Shown here in pieces: positions 46,181-55,345 of a stretch of 64,000 nucleotides of DNA. Below the pieces are notes generated by a model. The model saw only the letters and a list, made by a program, of their open reading frames with translations. It made no database searches and was not told where the DNA came from. How positions within the stretch are numbered: the first letter of the stretch is position 1; every line of letters starts with the position of its first letter. A program made the translations under genes and the position numbers. The stretch comes from Marinifilaceae bacterium (GTDB taxonomy: Bacteria > Bacteroidota > Bacteroidia > Bacteroidales > Marinifilaceae). The stretch spans positions 40,007 through 104,006 of the forward strand of contig JAFGYE010000116.1 of NCBI GenBank assembly GCA_016936255.1. The letters run 5' to 3'.

Positions 46181-47422
46181 ATGGAAGAGACACTTACTTT
46201 AAATACTTTACAAGCAGCCGTTGCCGAAACGGGACACTCAATTGATATTGTTTGGGTTTTAATAGCAACAGCACTTGTTATGTTTATGCAGCCAGGATTT
46301 GCCATGGCTGAAGCTGGTTTTACAAGATCAAAGAACACAGCTAATATTTTAATGAAAAATCTTGTTGACTTTGCTGTTGGATCCATTGCATTTTTCCTCA
46401 TTGGATACGCCCTGATGTTTGGCACAGATATAGGAGGATTGATAGGTAAACTTCCATTTATGGAAGATGTAAGACCTGATATTGACTTATCATTTTTAAT
46501 GTTCCAAACCGTTTTTGCAGCAACAGCAGCTACCATTGTATCCGGTGCTGTCGCTGAACGAACTGAATTTAAAGCCTACGTGCTTTTTAGTATTGTGACT
46601 ACAGCCATTGTTTACCCAATATCAGGGCACTGGATTTGGGGTGGTGGATGGTTAAGCGAACTTGGCTTTCACGATTTTGCCGGATCAACTGTTGTTCACT
46701 CCGTTGGAGCATGGATGGGACTTGTCGGAGCCGCTATAATCGGCCCTAGAATAGGAAAATATAATGGCAAAGTAAATGCCATTCCCGGTCACAATCTTAC
46801 CTTTGCCGCACTTGGCGTATTCATTCTTTGGTTTGGATGGTTTGGTTTTAATGCAGGCTCTCAATTAGCCGCTAACGGCACAGCAAATACAGTTGCAATA
46901 TCTCATATATTCCTGACAACCAATTTATCTGCCACGGCAGGTACCATAGCCGCACTGGTAATTAGCTGGATTCGCTATAAACGCCCTACTCTTTCTTTAA
47001 GCCTGAACGGTTCATTAGCCGGCTTGGTAGCAATTACTGCTGGTTGTGATATTGTATCGCCGGAATCTGCCATCATCATTGGCTTAATTGCTGGTACAGT
47101 ACTCGTATTTGGAGTAGAATTTATTGACAAAGTTTTACGAATTGATGATCCGGTAGGTGCTGTAACAGTGCACGGAATCAATGGTGCCCTGGGAACAATT
47201 TTAGTCGGATTTTTCGCCAAAGAAGGTGGTGTATTCTACGGAGGAGGTTTCAGTCTGCTGGGAATTCAGGTTTTAGGTGTTGCTGCAGTTGCGGCATGGG
47301 CTTTAGGCACAGCATATATTATCTTTAAAATATTAAAGATTACCGTTGGATTAAGAGTATCTGCCCGTGTTGAGGAAGAAGGTCTTGACATCTATGAACA
47401 TGGAGAAAAAGCATACCACTAA
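46181..47422 (+). CDS. amtB: ammonium transporter
   Basis: 413 residues with 11 predicted membrane helices. Conserved AMT features: FMQPGFAMAEAGFTRSKN at the N terminus, twin-His pore residues in GSTVVHSVGAWMGLVGA and AVTVHGINGALGTILVGFFA, and FGWFGFNAGSQLA. No extra cleaved signal sequence is obvious. It imports ammonium at low concentration and forms a pair with GlnK. It ends with a terminator. Confidence 0.96.
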   Translation: MEETLTLNTLQAAVAETGHSIDIVWVLIATALVMFMQPGFAMAEAGFTRSKNTANILMKNLVDFAVGSIAFFLIGYALMFGTDIGGLIGKLPFMEDVRPDIDLSFLMFQTVFAATAATIVSGAVAERTEFKAYVLFSIVTTAIVYPISGHWIWGGGWLSELGFHDFAGSTVVHSVGAWMGLVGAAIIGPRIGKYNGKVNAIPGHNLTFAALGVFILWFGWFGFNAGSQLAANGTANTVAISHIFLTTNLSATAGTIAALVISWIRYKRPTLSLSLNGSLAGLVAITAGCDIVSPESAIIIGLIAGTVLVFGVEFIDKVLRIDDPVGAVTVHGINGALGTILVGFFAKEGGVFYGGGFSLLGIQVLGVAAVAAWALGTAYIIFKILKITVGLRVSARVEEEGLDIYEHGEKAYH

Positions 47423-47448
47423 CACTTTCTAACTAACTCGTTTCTCAC

Positions 47449-47483
47449 AAATGGCAAGGTACAATGTTTGTTCCCTGCCATTT
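47449..47483 (+). terminator. glnK-amtB terminator
   Basis: AAATGGCAAGG / CCCTGCCATTT stem with an ATTTTTTG tail, 27 bp after amtB. Confidence 0.85.
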
Positions 47484-47584
47484 ATTTTTTGTTTATCTAT
47501 GTTTATTTTAAATAATTTGTAATTTCATATAAAATTCTACGTTAACTTAGAATGAGTAAATACAAACTTTTAAATCAAATAAAA

Positions 47585-48175
47585 ATGAATCAAATGAAGA
47601 AAGTAAATGTGTTTTTATTAGCCTGTTTTTTCCTAGTGCTAAGCATAGGACAATCCGGATGTTATGGGCCATTTCGCCTGACAAAAAATTTACATGAATG
47701 GAATGGCACAGTAGGTGACAAATTTATTAACGCACTGGTATTTTTTGCATTTATTGTTATTCCGGTTTACGAAGTTGCTGTTTTCGTTGACGGTGTTGTA
47801 TTAAACACCATTGAATTTTGGACCGGAGATAATCCTGTTACCATGACCGAAAATGATAAAGATGTTCAAATCGTAAAAAAAGACGGCAACAAATACCGCA
47901 TTACAGCTACGCAAAATAAATTTCACATAGAACAACTTCAAGGTGCTAATAAAGGCGATACAGCAGAATTAATCTTCAATCCTGAAAATAACTCATGGAG
48001 TTTAAAAGACGGCAACAAAGAACTTCAGAAACTTGTTGATCTAAATATTGAAGCGAATTTAATTCACATATACAAGCCTGATGGTCAAACCGTAACTTTC
48101 GATCAAAACACAAATAACCTTGCAGACATTAAAGCTCAGCTAAACGCAGAATCAATAAACTGGGCTCAAAAATAA
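47585..48175 (+). CDS. DUF3332-family lipoprotein
   Basis: 196 residues from ATG 47585; ATGs at 47552 and 47594 are also in frame. The lipobox is LSIGQSGC. The core GPFRLTKNLHEWNGTVGDKFINALVFFAF, then VAVFVDGVVLNTIEFWTGDNP, matches DUF3332 proteins of Gram-negative bacteria. The C-terminal 110 residues form a beta-rich extension. Function unknown; one hydrophobic stretch may sit in the membrane. Monocistronic with a terminator. Confidence 0.8.
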   Translation: MNQMKKVNVFLLACFFLVLSIGQSGCYGPFRLTKNLHEWNGTVGDKFINALVFFAFIVIPVYEVAVFVDGVVLNTIEFWTGDNPVTMTENDKDVQIVKKDGNKYRITATQNKFHIEQLQGANKGDTAELIFNPENNSWSLKDGNKELQKLVDLNIEANLIHIYKPDGQTVTFDQNTNNLADIKAQLNAESINWAQK

Positions 48176-48201
48176 ACAGCAAGTCCTGTTCCAAATAAAG
48201 A

Positions 48202-48234
48202 AAACCCCAATTGTTATATCTAACTTTTGGGGTT
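48202..48234 (+). terminator. intrinsic terminator
   Basis: AAACCCCAA / TTGGGGTTT arms followed by ATTTT, 27 bp after the DUF3332 gene. Confidence 0.75.
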
Positions 48235-48340
48235 TATTTTAATGGCTTTGAGCCATAGCCTAAAATTATACTGTCTAAAAATTTTTTCCTTGAACTGATA
48301 AATGTAACTTTAATGGTAATCGTTTCAATTTTAGGATGGT

Positions 48341-50974
48341 ATGAATACAAAAGAAAATAAACATATCCAAAGCACTTTTTCAAGGTGCTTTTTTGTCCTT
48401 CTTTTACTTCTATCAAACTTATACTCTTTCGGTTTACCGCCTAATACATCACGTGAAAACGAAAAAATCACCCTACAACTTAAATACTTCCATCAATTTC
48501 AATTTGCCGGCTATTATGCCGCTCTTCACAAAGGGTTTTATCAAGATGCTGGATTAACAGTTGAATTAATTGAAGGAGGTACAATAAACTCAATTAGTAA
48601 AATTCTAAACGGTGAGGCTGATTACGGCATCGCAGCAAACGATCTTCTAATAGAACGCCTTAACAACAAACCAATAGTCTTACTAGCCTCTATATTCCAA
48701 AGCTCTCCATCCATATTTATCTGCCTGCAAAAATCAAACATTCATACGGCGCATGATCTCATCAACAAAAGAATCATGTTGCTCGATGAATACAGGGATC
48801 CGGAACTGATGGCGATTTTTTATAAGGAAGGGATTCAAATAAATGACATCAACCGAATTAGCACAACATACAACATTAATGATTTAATTGATGGAAAAAC
48901 TGATGTATTAAATGCTTACTCTACCAACGAGGCCTTTTTTTTGAAAGAAAGAAACATTCCGTACACTATTATATCACCCAAAACCTACGGTATTGATTTT
49001 TATGGTGACTGCCTGTTCACAAGTGAAAAAGAAATCGAAAACCACCCACAAAGAGTGAAGGCATTTATAGAAGCCAGCAAAAAGGGCTGGGAATATGCGT
49101 TAGAGAATAAAAAAGAAATTATTGATTTAATTCTTGAAAAATATTCAACAAACAAAACCAGGGCGCATTTAGAATTTGAAGCAAATGAAATTCAAAAACT
49201 AATTCTGAATGAATATGTCGAGATTGGCCATATCAATCCCGGCAGATGGGAAAACATTGCCGAAATATGCTCTAAAATGGGAATGATCTCAAAAAATTAC
49301 GACTTAAGAGGTTTTATATACCAACAAGAGGCATACAACACTCCTACATGGCTTAAATGGATACTTGGAATTGCTATATCAATTAGCGCTATCGTAATTG
49401 CCATATCTTACTACTTGTATTTCTTTAACAAACAATTGCAGAAAGCTGTTTCGAAACAGACATCAAGCCTACGCAAAAAAAACATCGAATTGCAAAATGA
49501 AATATCAGAAAGAATCAGAACTGTAGCAGCCCTTAAGCAATCTGAAAAAAGATTTCGTGAGATGATTGAAAATCTGCCGTCAGGAGCTATTTTAGTGGAA
49601 GAAGATGAAAGCCTGTTCACCAATAAAAAAACATTTGAGATTACCGGGTATACCAATTCTGAATTGCCAAATATCGACTCATGGTTTTCAACCCTTTACC
49701 CAAAAGACAAGTCGAAACAGATACAATTGTATCTGGAAAATAAAATTAACAAATTTAACATTGCTTCAATTACAAGTATTACATGTAAGAATGGAGAGCT
49801 TAAGGATGTTGAATTTCACGCTTATAAGTTTGACAATAAAGAAATTTGGCTGATGAATGACATATCTGAAAGATTAAAAACACAAAATGCTCTTATCTCC
49901 AGTGAAAATAAACTAAGAACTTACATTGAAGAATCTCCCAACGGACTTGTTATTTTTAAACCAAGTACAAAGTTAAGTTTTGCTAATCAGGCCTTTATTG
50001 AACTGCTGGAAATTCCAGAATCAAAATTAAAGGAAATTTCTATCCTTGATCTTTTTTCTCCCTCACATCAAGAACAAAACAAAAGCCTTTTAAATCAACT
50101 CTTAACCGGTGGTAAAATTCAGGGAGAAGTATTCATTCAAACCACATCCGGCAAAGACATTCCCGTATACATTAGTGCAGTTCAATTAATCAATCATGAA
50201 TTTTTAGCTTTTATTGTCGATATTTCAGCCATAAAAGAAGCAGAGAATAAACTAAGCCTGGCCTTGAAACATGCAGAAGAAAGTGACCGCTTAAAATCTG
50301 CATTTTTAGCCAATATGAGTCATGAAATACGAACTCCAATGAACGGAATACTGGGTTTCAGTCAGTTGTTGCAAAAAGAGAATCTAGATCAGGAAAAAAA
50401 AGAAAAATACCTTGACATACTTACACAAAACGGGAAACAACTTTTAGAAATAATCAACAATATAATTGACATTTCTTCTTTGGAAGTTAACCAGCTGAAG
50501 GTTAATAATAATGTTTTTTCCGTAAAAAAAATGATTGATGATCTGCAGTTACTTTTTGCAGTGGAAAATATCAGATACAAGAAAGATCAGATAGAAATTC
50601 GTTTCAACAACAAGATCTCCCTTGCACAAGATGAAATATATTCTGACTCCGGTAAGATTAAACAGATCCTTATTAATTTAATAAATAACGCTTTAAAATT
50701 TACCGAAAAAGGCAACATTACCATATCATCCCGAATTGAAAAATCGAGACTATATATTACCGTTGAAGATACAGGCATTGGCATTCCGAAAGAAAAACAG
50801 AATATAATATTTGAACGTTTCGGGCAGGTAGAAAACGCATACACCCGTCAATTTGGAGGGGCCGGTCTTGGACTCCCTATTTCAAAAGGATTGGCAGAAC
50901 TTTTACAAGGTGAATTATTCTTCGAATCGACTATCGGCATTGGTTCAAAATTCGAGTTCTACATTCCTATTTAA
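48341..50974 (+). CDS. histidine kinase with NMT1/THI5-type periplasmic sensor and two PAS domains
   Basis: 877 residues. Signal segment (1-31). NMT1/THI5-like substrate-binding domain (about 42-300) with LKYFHQFQFAGYYAALHKGFYQDAGL and GEADYGIAAND. One membrane helix (about 338-362). Then a coiled stretch, PAS 1 (about 400-510), PAS 2 (about 520-630), HisKA with acceptor H661 in NMSHEIRTPMNG, and an intact HATPase (LINNALKFTEKG, DTGIGIP, GGAGLGLPIS). No receiver domain. NMT1 domains bind thiamine-pyrimidine-like or other small organic ligands. No response regulator gene is adjacent. Confidence 0.9.
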   Translation: MNTKENKHIQSTFSRCFFVLLLLLSNLYSFGLPPNTSRENEKITLQLKYFHQFQFAGYYAALHKGFYQDAGLTVELIEGGTINSISKILNGEADYGIAANDLLIERLNNKPIVLLASIFQSSPSIFICLQKSNIHTAHDLINKRIMLLDEYRDPELMAIFYKEGIQINDINRISTTYNINDLIDGKTDVLNAYSTNEAFFLKERNIPYTIISPKTYGIDFYGDCLFTSEKEIENHPQRVKAFIEASKKGWEYALENKKEIIDLILEKYSTNKTRAHLEFEANEIQKLILNEYVEIGHINPGRWENIAEICSKMGMISKNYDLRGFIYQQEAYNTPTWLKWILGIAISISAIVIAISYYLYFFNKQLQKAVSKQTSSLRKKNIELQNEISERIRTVAALKQSEKRFREMIENLPSGAILVEEDESLFTNKKTFEITGYTNSELPNIDSWFSTLYPKDKSKQIQLYLENKINKFNIASITSITCKNGELKDVEFHAYKFDNKEIWLMNDISERLKTQNALISSENKLRTYIEESPNGLVIFKPSTKLSFANQAFIELLEIPESKLKEISILDLFSPSHQEQNKSLLNQLLTGGKIQGEVFIQTTSGKDIPVYISAVQLINHEFLAFIVDISAIKEAENKLSLALKHAEESDRLKSAFLANMSHEIRTPMNGILGFSQLLQKENLDQEKKEKYLDILTQNGKQLLEIINNIIDISSLEVNQLKVNNNVFSVKKMIDDLQLLFAVENIRYKKDQIEIRFNNKISLAQDEIYSDSGKIKQILINLINNALKFTEKGNITISSRIEKSRLYITVEDTGIGIPKEKQNIIFERFGQVENAYTRQFGGAGLGLPISKGLAELLQGELFFESTIGIGSKFEFYIPI

Positions 50975-51029
50975 TAGAAAGGGGAAAAGCTACAGAAGAT
51001 TAGCATTAGAAACAGATACACAAACTAAT

Positions 51030-52487
51030 TTAGGACCTGGAACTTTTCTTTTTAATTTTCTCATTTCGGTGAAGAAATCCTTTACGCTCCATTTTACCCC
51101 AACTTCTATTCCCCATTAAATATTCTACATTTCCTTTTACAGCAAAAAATAAACTTATAGGATGAAGAATAAATGGCTCTAACAAAGCCGCAATCCACAA
51201 GCGAAAAACATCCATTTTCCGCTCGTAACGATGAAAAGTTAACTCCTCATACAAGATTGCCCATGTAGAAAAAAACACAGCAAAAGTATACACAAACAAA
51301 GAAGTAACCAGTATAAAACTCAAACTTAAATTATCTGTAAAAAACAAAACAGTCATGTAAATAATTCCCAGCACTTCAACAAGGGGTGCTAACCACTCAA
51401 ACAAAAACCAAAAAGGATATCCCAACAAACCCATGGAACCATATTGTGGAGAAAGAAATATTTTTGAATGATCAGTCAGTGTTTCAATCGTACCACGGGT
51501 CCATCTACTTCTCTGTCTGCCAAACACTTTCAAATTCACAGGAGCTTCTGTCCAACACAAAGGATCAGGAACATATTCAATCTTATACTTCTCGCGATTC
51601 TCAGACATATATCTTCGAATTCGAACTACCAATTCCATATCCTCACCAATCGAATGCGCATACCCGCCACTTTGTACCACCACTTCCCGGTCGAACATTC
51701 CCATTGCACCTGAAATAATAATCAATCCATCGAGCTGAGCCCAAGCCATTCTGCCCATTAAAAATGAGCGGGTATATTCCAAAACCTGCATTCTGGCCAA
51801 AATATTCCGGGGAACTTTCACATCGGCGATTCTTCCGTTTTCAACCAAACACGAGTTGGCTATCCGAACAACACCACCAGCCGCAATCACCCTTCTGTCG
51901 GTTCGTTCCAAGAATGGTTTTACCAATTTCAAAACGGCATCCGGCTCCAAAATAGAATCAGCATCAATAGCCATAAATAAAGCTTTATCCGATACGTTAA
52001 TTCCTGCATTCAAAGCATCCGCTTTCCCTCCGTTTTCCTTGTCGATAACCACCAAATTGGAATAAGTAGAAAGCATAGATTTATATACTCCTCTCACTTC
52101 TTTAGTTGGAATCTCCATGTTAACAGCAAAATTGACCTTCTCCAATTTAAACGCCGTCTGCATCTCCTCAAACGTTGAATCGGTACTCCCGTCATTAATA
52201 ATAATAACATCAAAATTATTGTAATGAATTGTATAAATGGACTCAATATTATCCACAATGGTTTTAGCCTCGTTAAATGCCGGCACAAGCACCGAAACCG
52301 AAGGAGTCAGAGGAGAATCAAGTATAACATTATAGTCCACAAAACTATTTTTCTTCAAATAATAATTCAGAGAAAGTCCGGAAATTATACTCAGGAGTGT
52401 GTAACTAAAAATTAAAAGAAATGCATAGGAAATAAAAATCCCATCCAAAAAATAACTTATAAATCTTATAAACTCATCGTAATTCAT
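51030..52487 (-). CDS. membrane glycosyltransferase family 2 (PgaC-like processive synthase)
   Basis: 485 residues. N-terminal membrane helix (about 10-38), GT2 domain (about 60-330) with VLVPAFNEAKTI, FDVIIINDGSTDS, MAIDADSILEP (DxD), TEAP and QRSRWTRG (QxxRW of processive synthases), then C-terminal helices (about 345-440). It likely polymerises and extrudes a beta-linked exopolysaccharide across the inner membrane, similar to PgaC. Last gene of a four- or five-gene unit; overlaps the HEAT-repeat gene by 4 bp. Confidence 0.9.
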   Translation of the reverse strand: MNYDEFIRFISYFLDGIFISYAFLLIFSYTLLSIISGLSLNYYLKKNSFVDYNVILDSPLTPSVSVLVPAFNEAKTIVDNIESIYTIHYNNFDVIIINDGSTDSTFEEMQTAFKLEKVNFAVNMEIPTKEVRGVYKSMLSTYSNLVVIDKENGGKADALNAGINVSDKALFMAIDADSILEPDAVLKLVKPFLERTDRRVIAAGGVVRIANSCLVENGRIADVKVPRNILARMQVLEYTRSFLMGRMAWAQLDGLIIISGAMGMFDREVVVQSGGYAHSIGEDMELVVRIRRYMSENREKYKIEYVPDPLCWTEAPVNLKVFGRQRSRWTRGTIETLTDHSKIFLSPQYGSMGLLGYPFWFLFEWLAPLVEVLGIIYMTVLFFTDNLSLSFILVTSLFVYTFAVFFSTWAILYEELTFHRYERKMDVFRLWIAALLEPFILHPISLFFAVKGNVEYLMGNRSWGKMERKGFLHRNEKIKKKSSRS

Positions 52488-53677
52488 ATTCTTGGATCTA
52501 AAACATGACTAATTATCCTCTTCAATTCTTCATCCCCGTTTTCTGAAAGTGATTGCAGCTTCACAATACCAGGTTCACCAACAAGCACCAGAGACTTACA
52601 GCACTCCATCCTAATTTTAAACTCCTCATCATTAATATTTTCTACAAGAAAGTTCATTTCACTCTCCAAACCCAATTTACCAATCGATCTTATGATATTA
52701 ATCTGATTAGGAAGTTCCTCTAATAAAAAAAGCTCTTTTAATTTAACAACTGCCTCCTTACTCTCCAAATCAATCAGAGTTTTAATAACCTTTCCTTTTA
52801 CCAAATCATTGTCATGATTTAGCAACTCCATCACTTTGGGTGCAGCTTCCCTTTGTTTTAAAACGCGTATCATATCCAGACAAAACATCACCACAGAGTC
52901 ATTCCAGTGATCGAGCCACAGATGAAATTCAGGTATTTCAATTCTCTTTTTGCGAATTAAATCAAAAACATTAATCTGCTCCCAAATGGTGAACGGCTTT
53001 TCCTGAGAATCCAAAAAAGCAAAGGGCACAAAAGGAAGCAACTTAATCAATCCCATTTGAGATTCAATCCTAAGAATTTCATTCGGCCTTTTAAGAAACT
53101 CCATAATGTTTTTATTCTCACTCTTTACTCTCATGTGACTAAGTTCACGAATCCCTTTAATTTTATGGTGCCATCTTTTACGAAGTTTTCTTACAGAATC
53201 CTCATTTAATTTCATGTCCAGATACAACTTTCTAATTTCACTGCTCACCTGCTTACTTTCTGCCGTATCAATTGAAATTAAAACAGCTATCAATATCTTT
53301 CTATGAAATTTAGACTTAATACTTTTCAAATCTGCCAATTCCTTCTTCGACAAATCATCGATCAAAAACCGAACAATTAATTTTGAATATTTTTGATGCA
53401 ATAATTCCATTTTCTTCTTCTGATAAGAAAGGTGTAATTTAGAAAACAGAATAGATGGAAGAAGCAAAGCCAATGCAATAAAGAAAACAAGGATCATGTA
53501 AATGATCAGTCTATTCAGCACATTGTATGGAAGCCGTTCAAATGCATAATTTACAATTGACTGGATTCTCTCAATAAATGTCTTTGATAAATCAAAAAAT
53601 GAGAATACCATTCCCTGAACATGGTCAGCACGCTCGAGTATCTCAATTAAAATTATATATAAAAACTTTATCTCCAT
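52484..53677 (-). CDS. HEAT-repeat membrane protein of an exopolysaccharide operon
   Basis: 397 residues; one clear membrane helix at about 57-78 (IIYMILVFFIALALLLPSI). The remaining cytosolic part is all-helical with HEAT-like repeats: DDLSKKELADLKS, EAAPKVMELLNHDNDLVKGKVIKTLIDLES, EAVVKLKELFLLE, NIIRSIGKLG, EFKIRMECCKSLVLVGEPG. It overlaps the GT2 synthase gene and may scaffold or regulate it. The start ATG at 53677 is 1 bp from the previous gene. Confidence 0.75.
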   Translation of the reverse strand: MEIKFLYIILIEILERADHVQGMVFSFFDLSKTFIERIQSIVNYAFERLPYNVLNRLIIYMILVFFIALALLLPSILFSKLHLSYQKKKMELLHQKYSKLIVRFLIDDLSKKELADLKSIKSKFHRKILIAVLISIDTAESKQVSSEIRKLYLDMKLNEDSVRKLRKRWHHKIKGIRELSHMRVKSENKNIMEFLKRPNEILRIESQMGLIKLLPFVPFAFLDSQEKPFTIWEQINVFDLIRKKRIEIPEFHLWLDHWNDSVVMFCLDMIRVLKQREAAPKVMELLNHDNDLVKGKVIKTLIDLESKEAVVKLKELFLLEELPNQINIIRSIGKLGLESEMNFLVENINDEEFKIRMECCKSLVLVGEPGIVKLQSLSENGDEELKRIISHVLDPRI

Positions 53678-53678
53678 C

Positions 53679-53966
53679 CTACCTCTTAATTTCCAACTCT
53701 TTTTTCACCGCTTTTATCCCTTGATCTATAAATGATTTCAAGCCGGAAACAAAAGCTCCGGCACCGTTCACATTTCCAATTTCTGAATGAATATTTATCT
53801 CAAATTCTGTATTGGTATACATTTTATGGATATCACAATAAACAGAATGTCTTATCCTTCCTGCCAAGACTTCAATTTCCTTATTCAAGGCATTAGATAT
53901 ACACTGAAGAAACTGAATGCAAACTTCGTGAATACTATCTAATACTAATTGGAATAATCTGTTCAT
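53679..53966 (-). CDS. small protein of unknown function in the exopolysaccharide operon
   Basis: 95 residues, not recognised. The N-terminal half is helical and rich in Cys and aromatic residues (SIHEVCIQFLQCISNALNKEI); the C-terminal half ends in a basic amphipathic helix (LIDQGIKAVKKELEIKR-like). No signal peptide. Its position between YaiO-like and HEAT genes with 1-6 bp spacing makes it a real, co-translated gene. Confidence 0.65.
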   Translation of the reverse strand: MNRLFQLVLDSIHEVCIQFLQCISNALNKEIEVLAGRIRHSVYCDIHKMYTNTEFEINIHSEIGNVNGAGAFVSGLKSFIDQGIKAVKKELEIKR

Positions 53967-53972
53967 AAGACA

Positions 53973-55262
53973 TTAAAATTGATAAGACAACTTCACTGAA
54001 AAAGAAAGTACATTTCTCCATTCATTAACCGAATACTCTTCCCGTTCATAACCAAATTTAAGCAGGCAAAGCAAACGATCTGTCCCTAAGCGATCCTGAT
54101 AAGACAATCTTACTTTTCTACTTTTGTATTTGTACATATCCGGGGACGAAAGATTTCCTCTGGGTTCATCGGGCGAAACACCTGCCGCTAATTCCAGTCC
54201 AATGTAATTCTTCGAATCTCTTAAATACCTCCTTGTTGTTAACCAATACGATTGTGAGACATTACCATTTTTTGGTGTGAGGTAGGTTCGAAAAGAAAAC
54301 CAGTAATTCCTGTAATATTTTTCCAGCGACGCTGTATAAATATAAATATTCTTATTCCCCGCATCGGAATCGAACTGAAGAAACCGCATGCCTGCAGAGA
54401 ACCCAAATGCCTCTGGTAATTTATGATACAATTCTGCACCTGCACGATGTTTAGGAAACAAATTATCGGGAGAATATCCATAATTTAAATATGCATAACT
54501 TTTTTTAGTCACACGCGGATAGGCATCAATTTCAAATTGTTTCGCGACCCCCCCGGACCAAAAACTTTCACCATCAAAAATCAAATCACCTAAATTGATC
54601 TTCCCGATGACAGTACCCCAGCTATTGCGCCGAGCCAATTGAAACGAGCTTAAATGCCACTTTCGATTGTACGGTTCTTTGAAATACTCGTAATCATGCT
54701 GATAAACCGCTTTATAAATCATTCTGGATGACTTGTATTTATCCATCAAAGCCAAGCCCTCTTCGCTGCCTGGATTCAGCTCCAATAATTCATCCAAAAC
54801 AAGCAGCGATTTATCTTCCTCTCCTATATCTTGCAGCAATTTAATTTTCTCAACCAAAAAAGCCTCTTCATTGGGAAAGATAGAAAGACCATACTCACAA
54901 TAAAAAACTGCTTTATTAGCATCTCCTGCCCATTTTTCCAGATCAATCATGGCAAATATGGCATCACTATTATCAAAATCAAGATCCAAAACCTTTTGCA
55001 ATTCCTCTCTCCCTGATTTAAAATTTTTATCCCAGGCGAAAGTTCTTCCGATTAATATTCCGGCATCGTAAAACTCAGGATTCTCATTCAAAATCTCATA
55101 ACAAATGCTTCGGGCTTCTTCCCGATTTCCTGCAAATGCCAATTCCCTCGCCCGTTTAAATTCATCCAAACTATTTTTCTTAGGCACAGAAGATTCCTGG
55201 GCCAGTCCGTGCCCAATCATACAGAATAGTAAAAGCGTAATAAGAGATAAAAATTTCACCAT
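53973..55262 (-). CDS. YaiO-family TPR/outer-membrane beta-barrel protein
   Basis: 429 residues with a signal peptide (ends GHGLAQ). TPR-type helices at about 28-165 (ELAFAGNREEARSICYEIL, NPEFYDAGILIGRTFAWDKN, DIGEEDKSLLVLDELLELNP) precede a YaiO-type beta-barrel (about 190-429) ending LSFSVKLSYQF with terminal Phe. Similar in design to PgaA: TPRs in the periplasm and a barrel for polymer exit. First or second gene of the exopolysaccharide unit. Confidence 0.88.
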   Translation of the reverse strand: MVKFLSLITLLLFCMIGHGLAQESSVPKKNSLDEFKRARELAFAGNREEARSICYEILNENPEFYDAGILIGRTFAWDKNFKSGREELQKVLDLDFDNSDAIFAMIDLEKWAGDANKAVFYCEYGLSIFPNEEAFLVEKIKLLQDIGEEDKSLLVLDELLELNPGSEEGLALMDKYKSSRMIYKAVYQHDYEYFKEPYNRKWHLSSFQLARRNSWGTVIGKINLGDLIFDGESFWSGGVAKQFEIDAYPRVTKKSYAYLNYGYSPDNLFPKHRAGAELYHKLPEAFGFSAGMRFLQFDSDAGNKNIYIYTASLEKYYRNYWFSFRTYLTPKNGNVSQSYWLTTRRYLRDSKNYIGLELAAGVSPDEPRGNLSSPDMYKYKSRKVRLSYQDRLGTDRLLCLLKFGYEREEYSVNEWRNVLSFSVKLSYQF

Positions 55263-55345
55263 GCAAAATTACAATTTATGTTTACTAAAACTCTTTCTTT
55301 AAAAATAAACCACGAATATTTCACTCCAACTATACAATATTAAAC

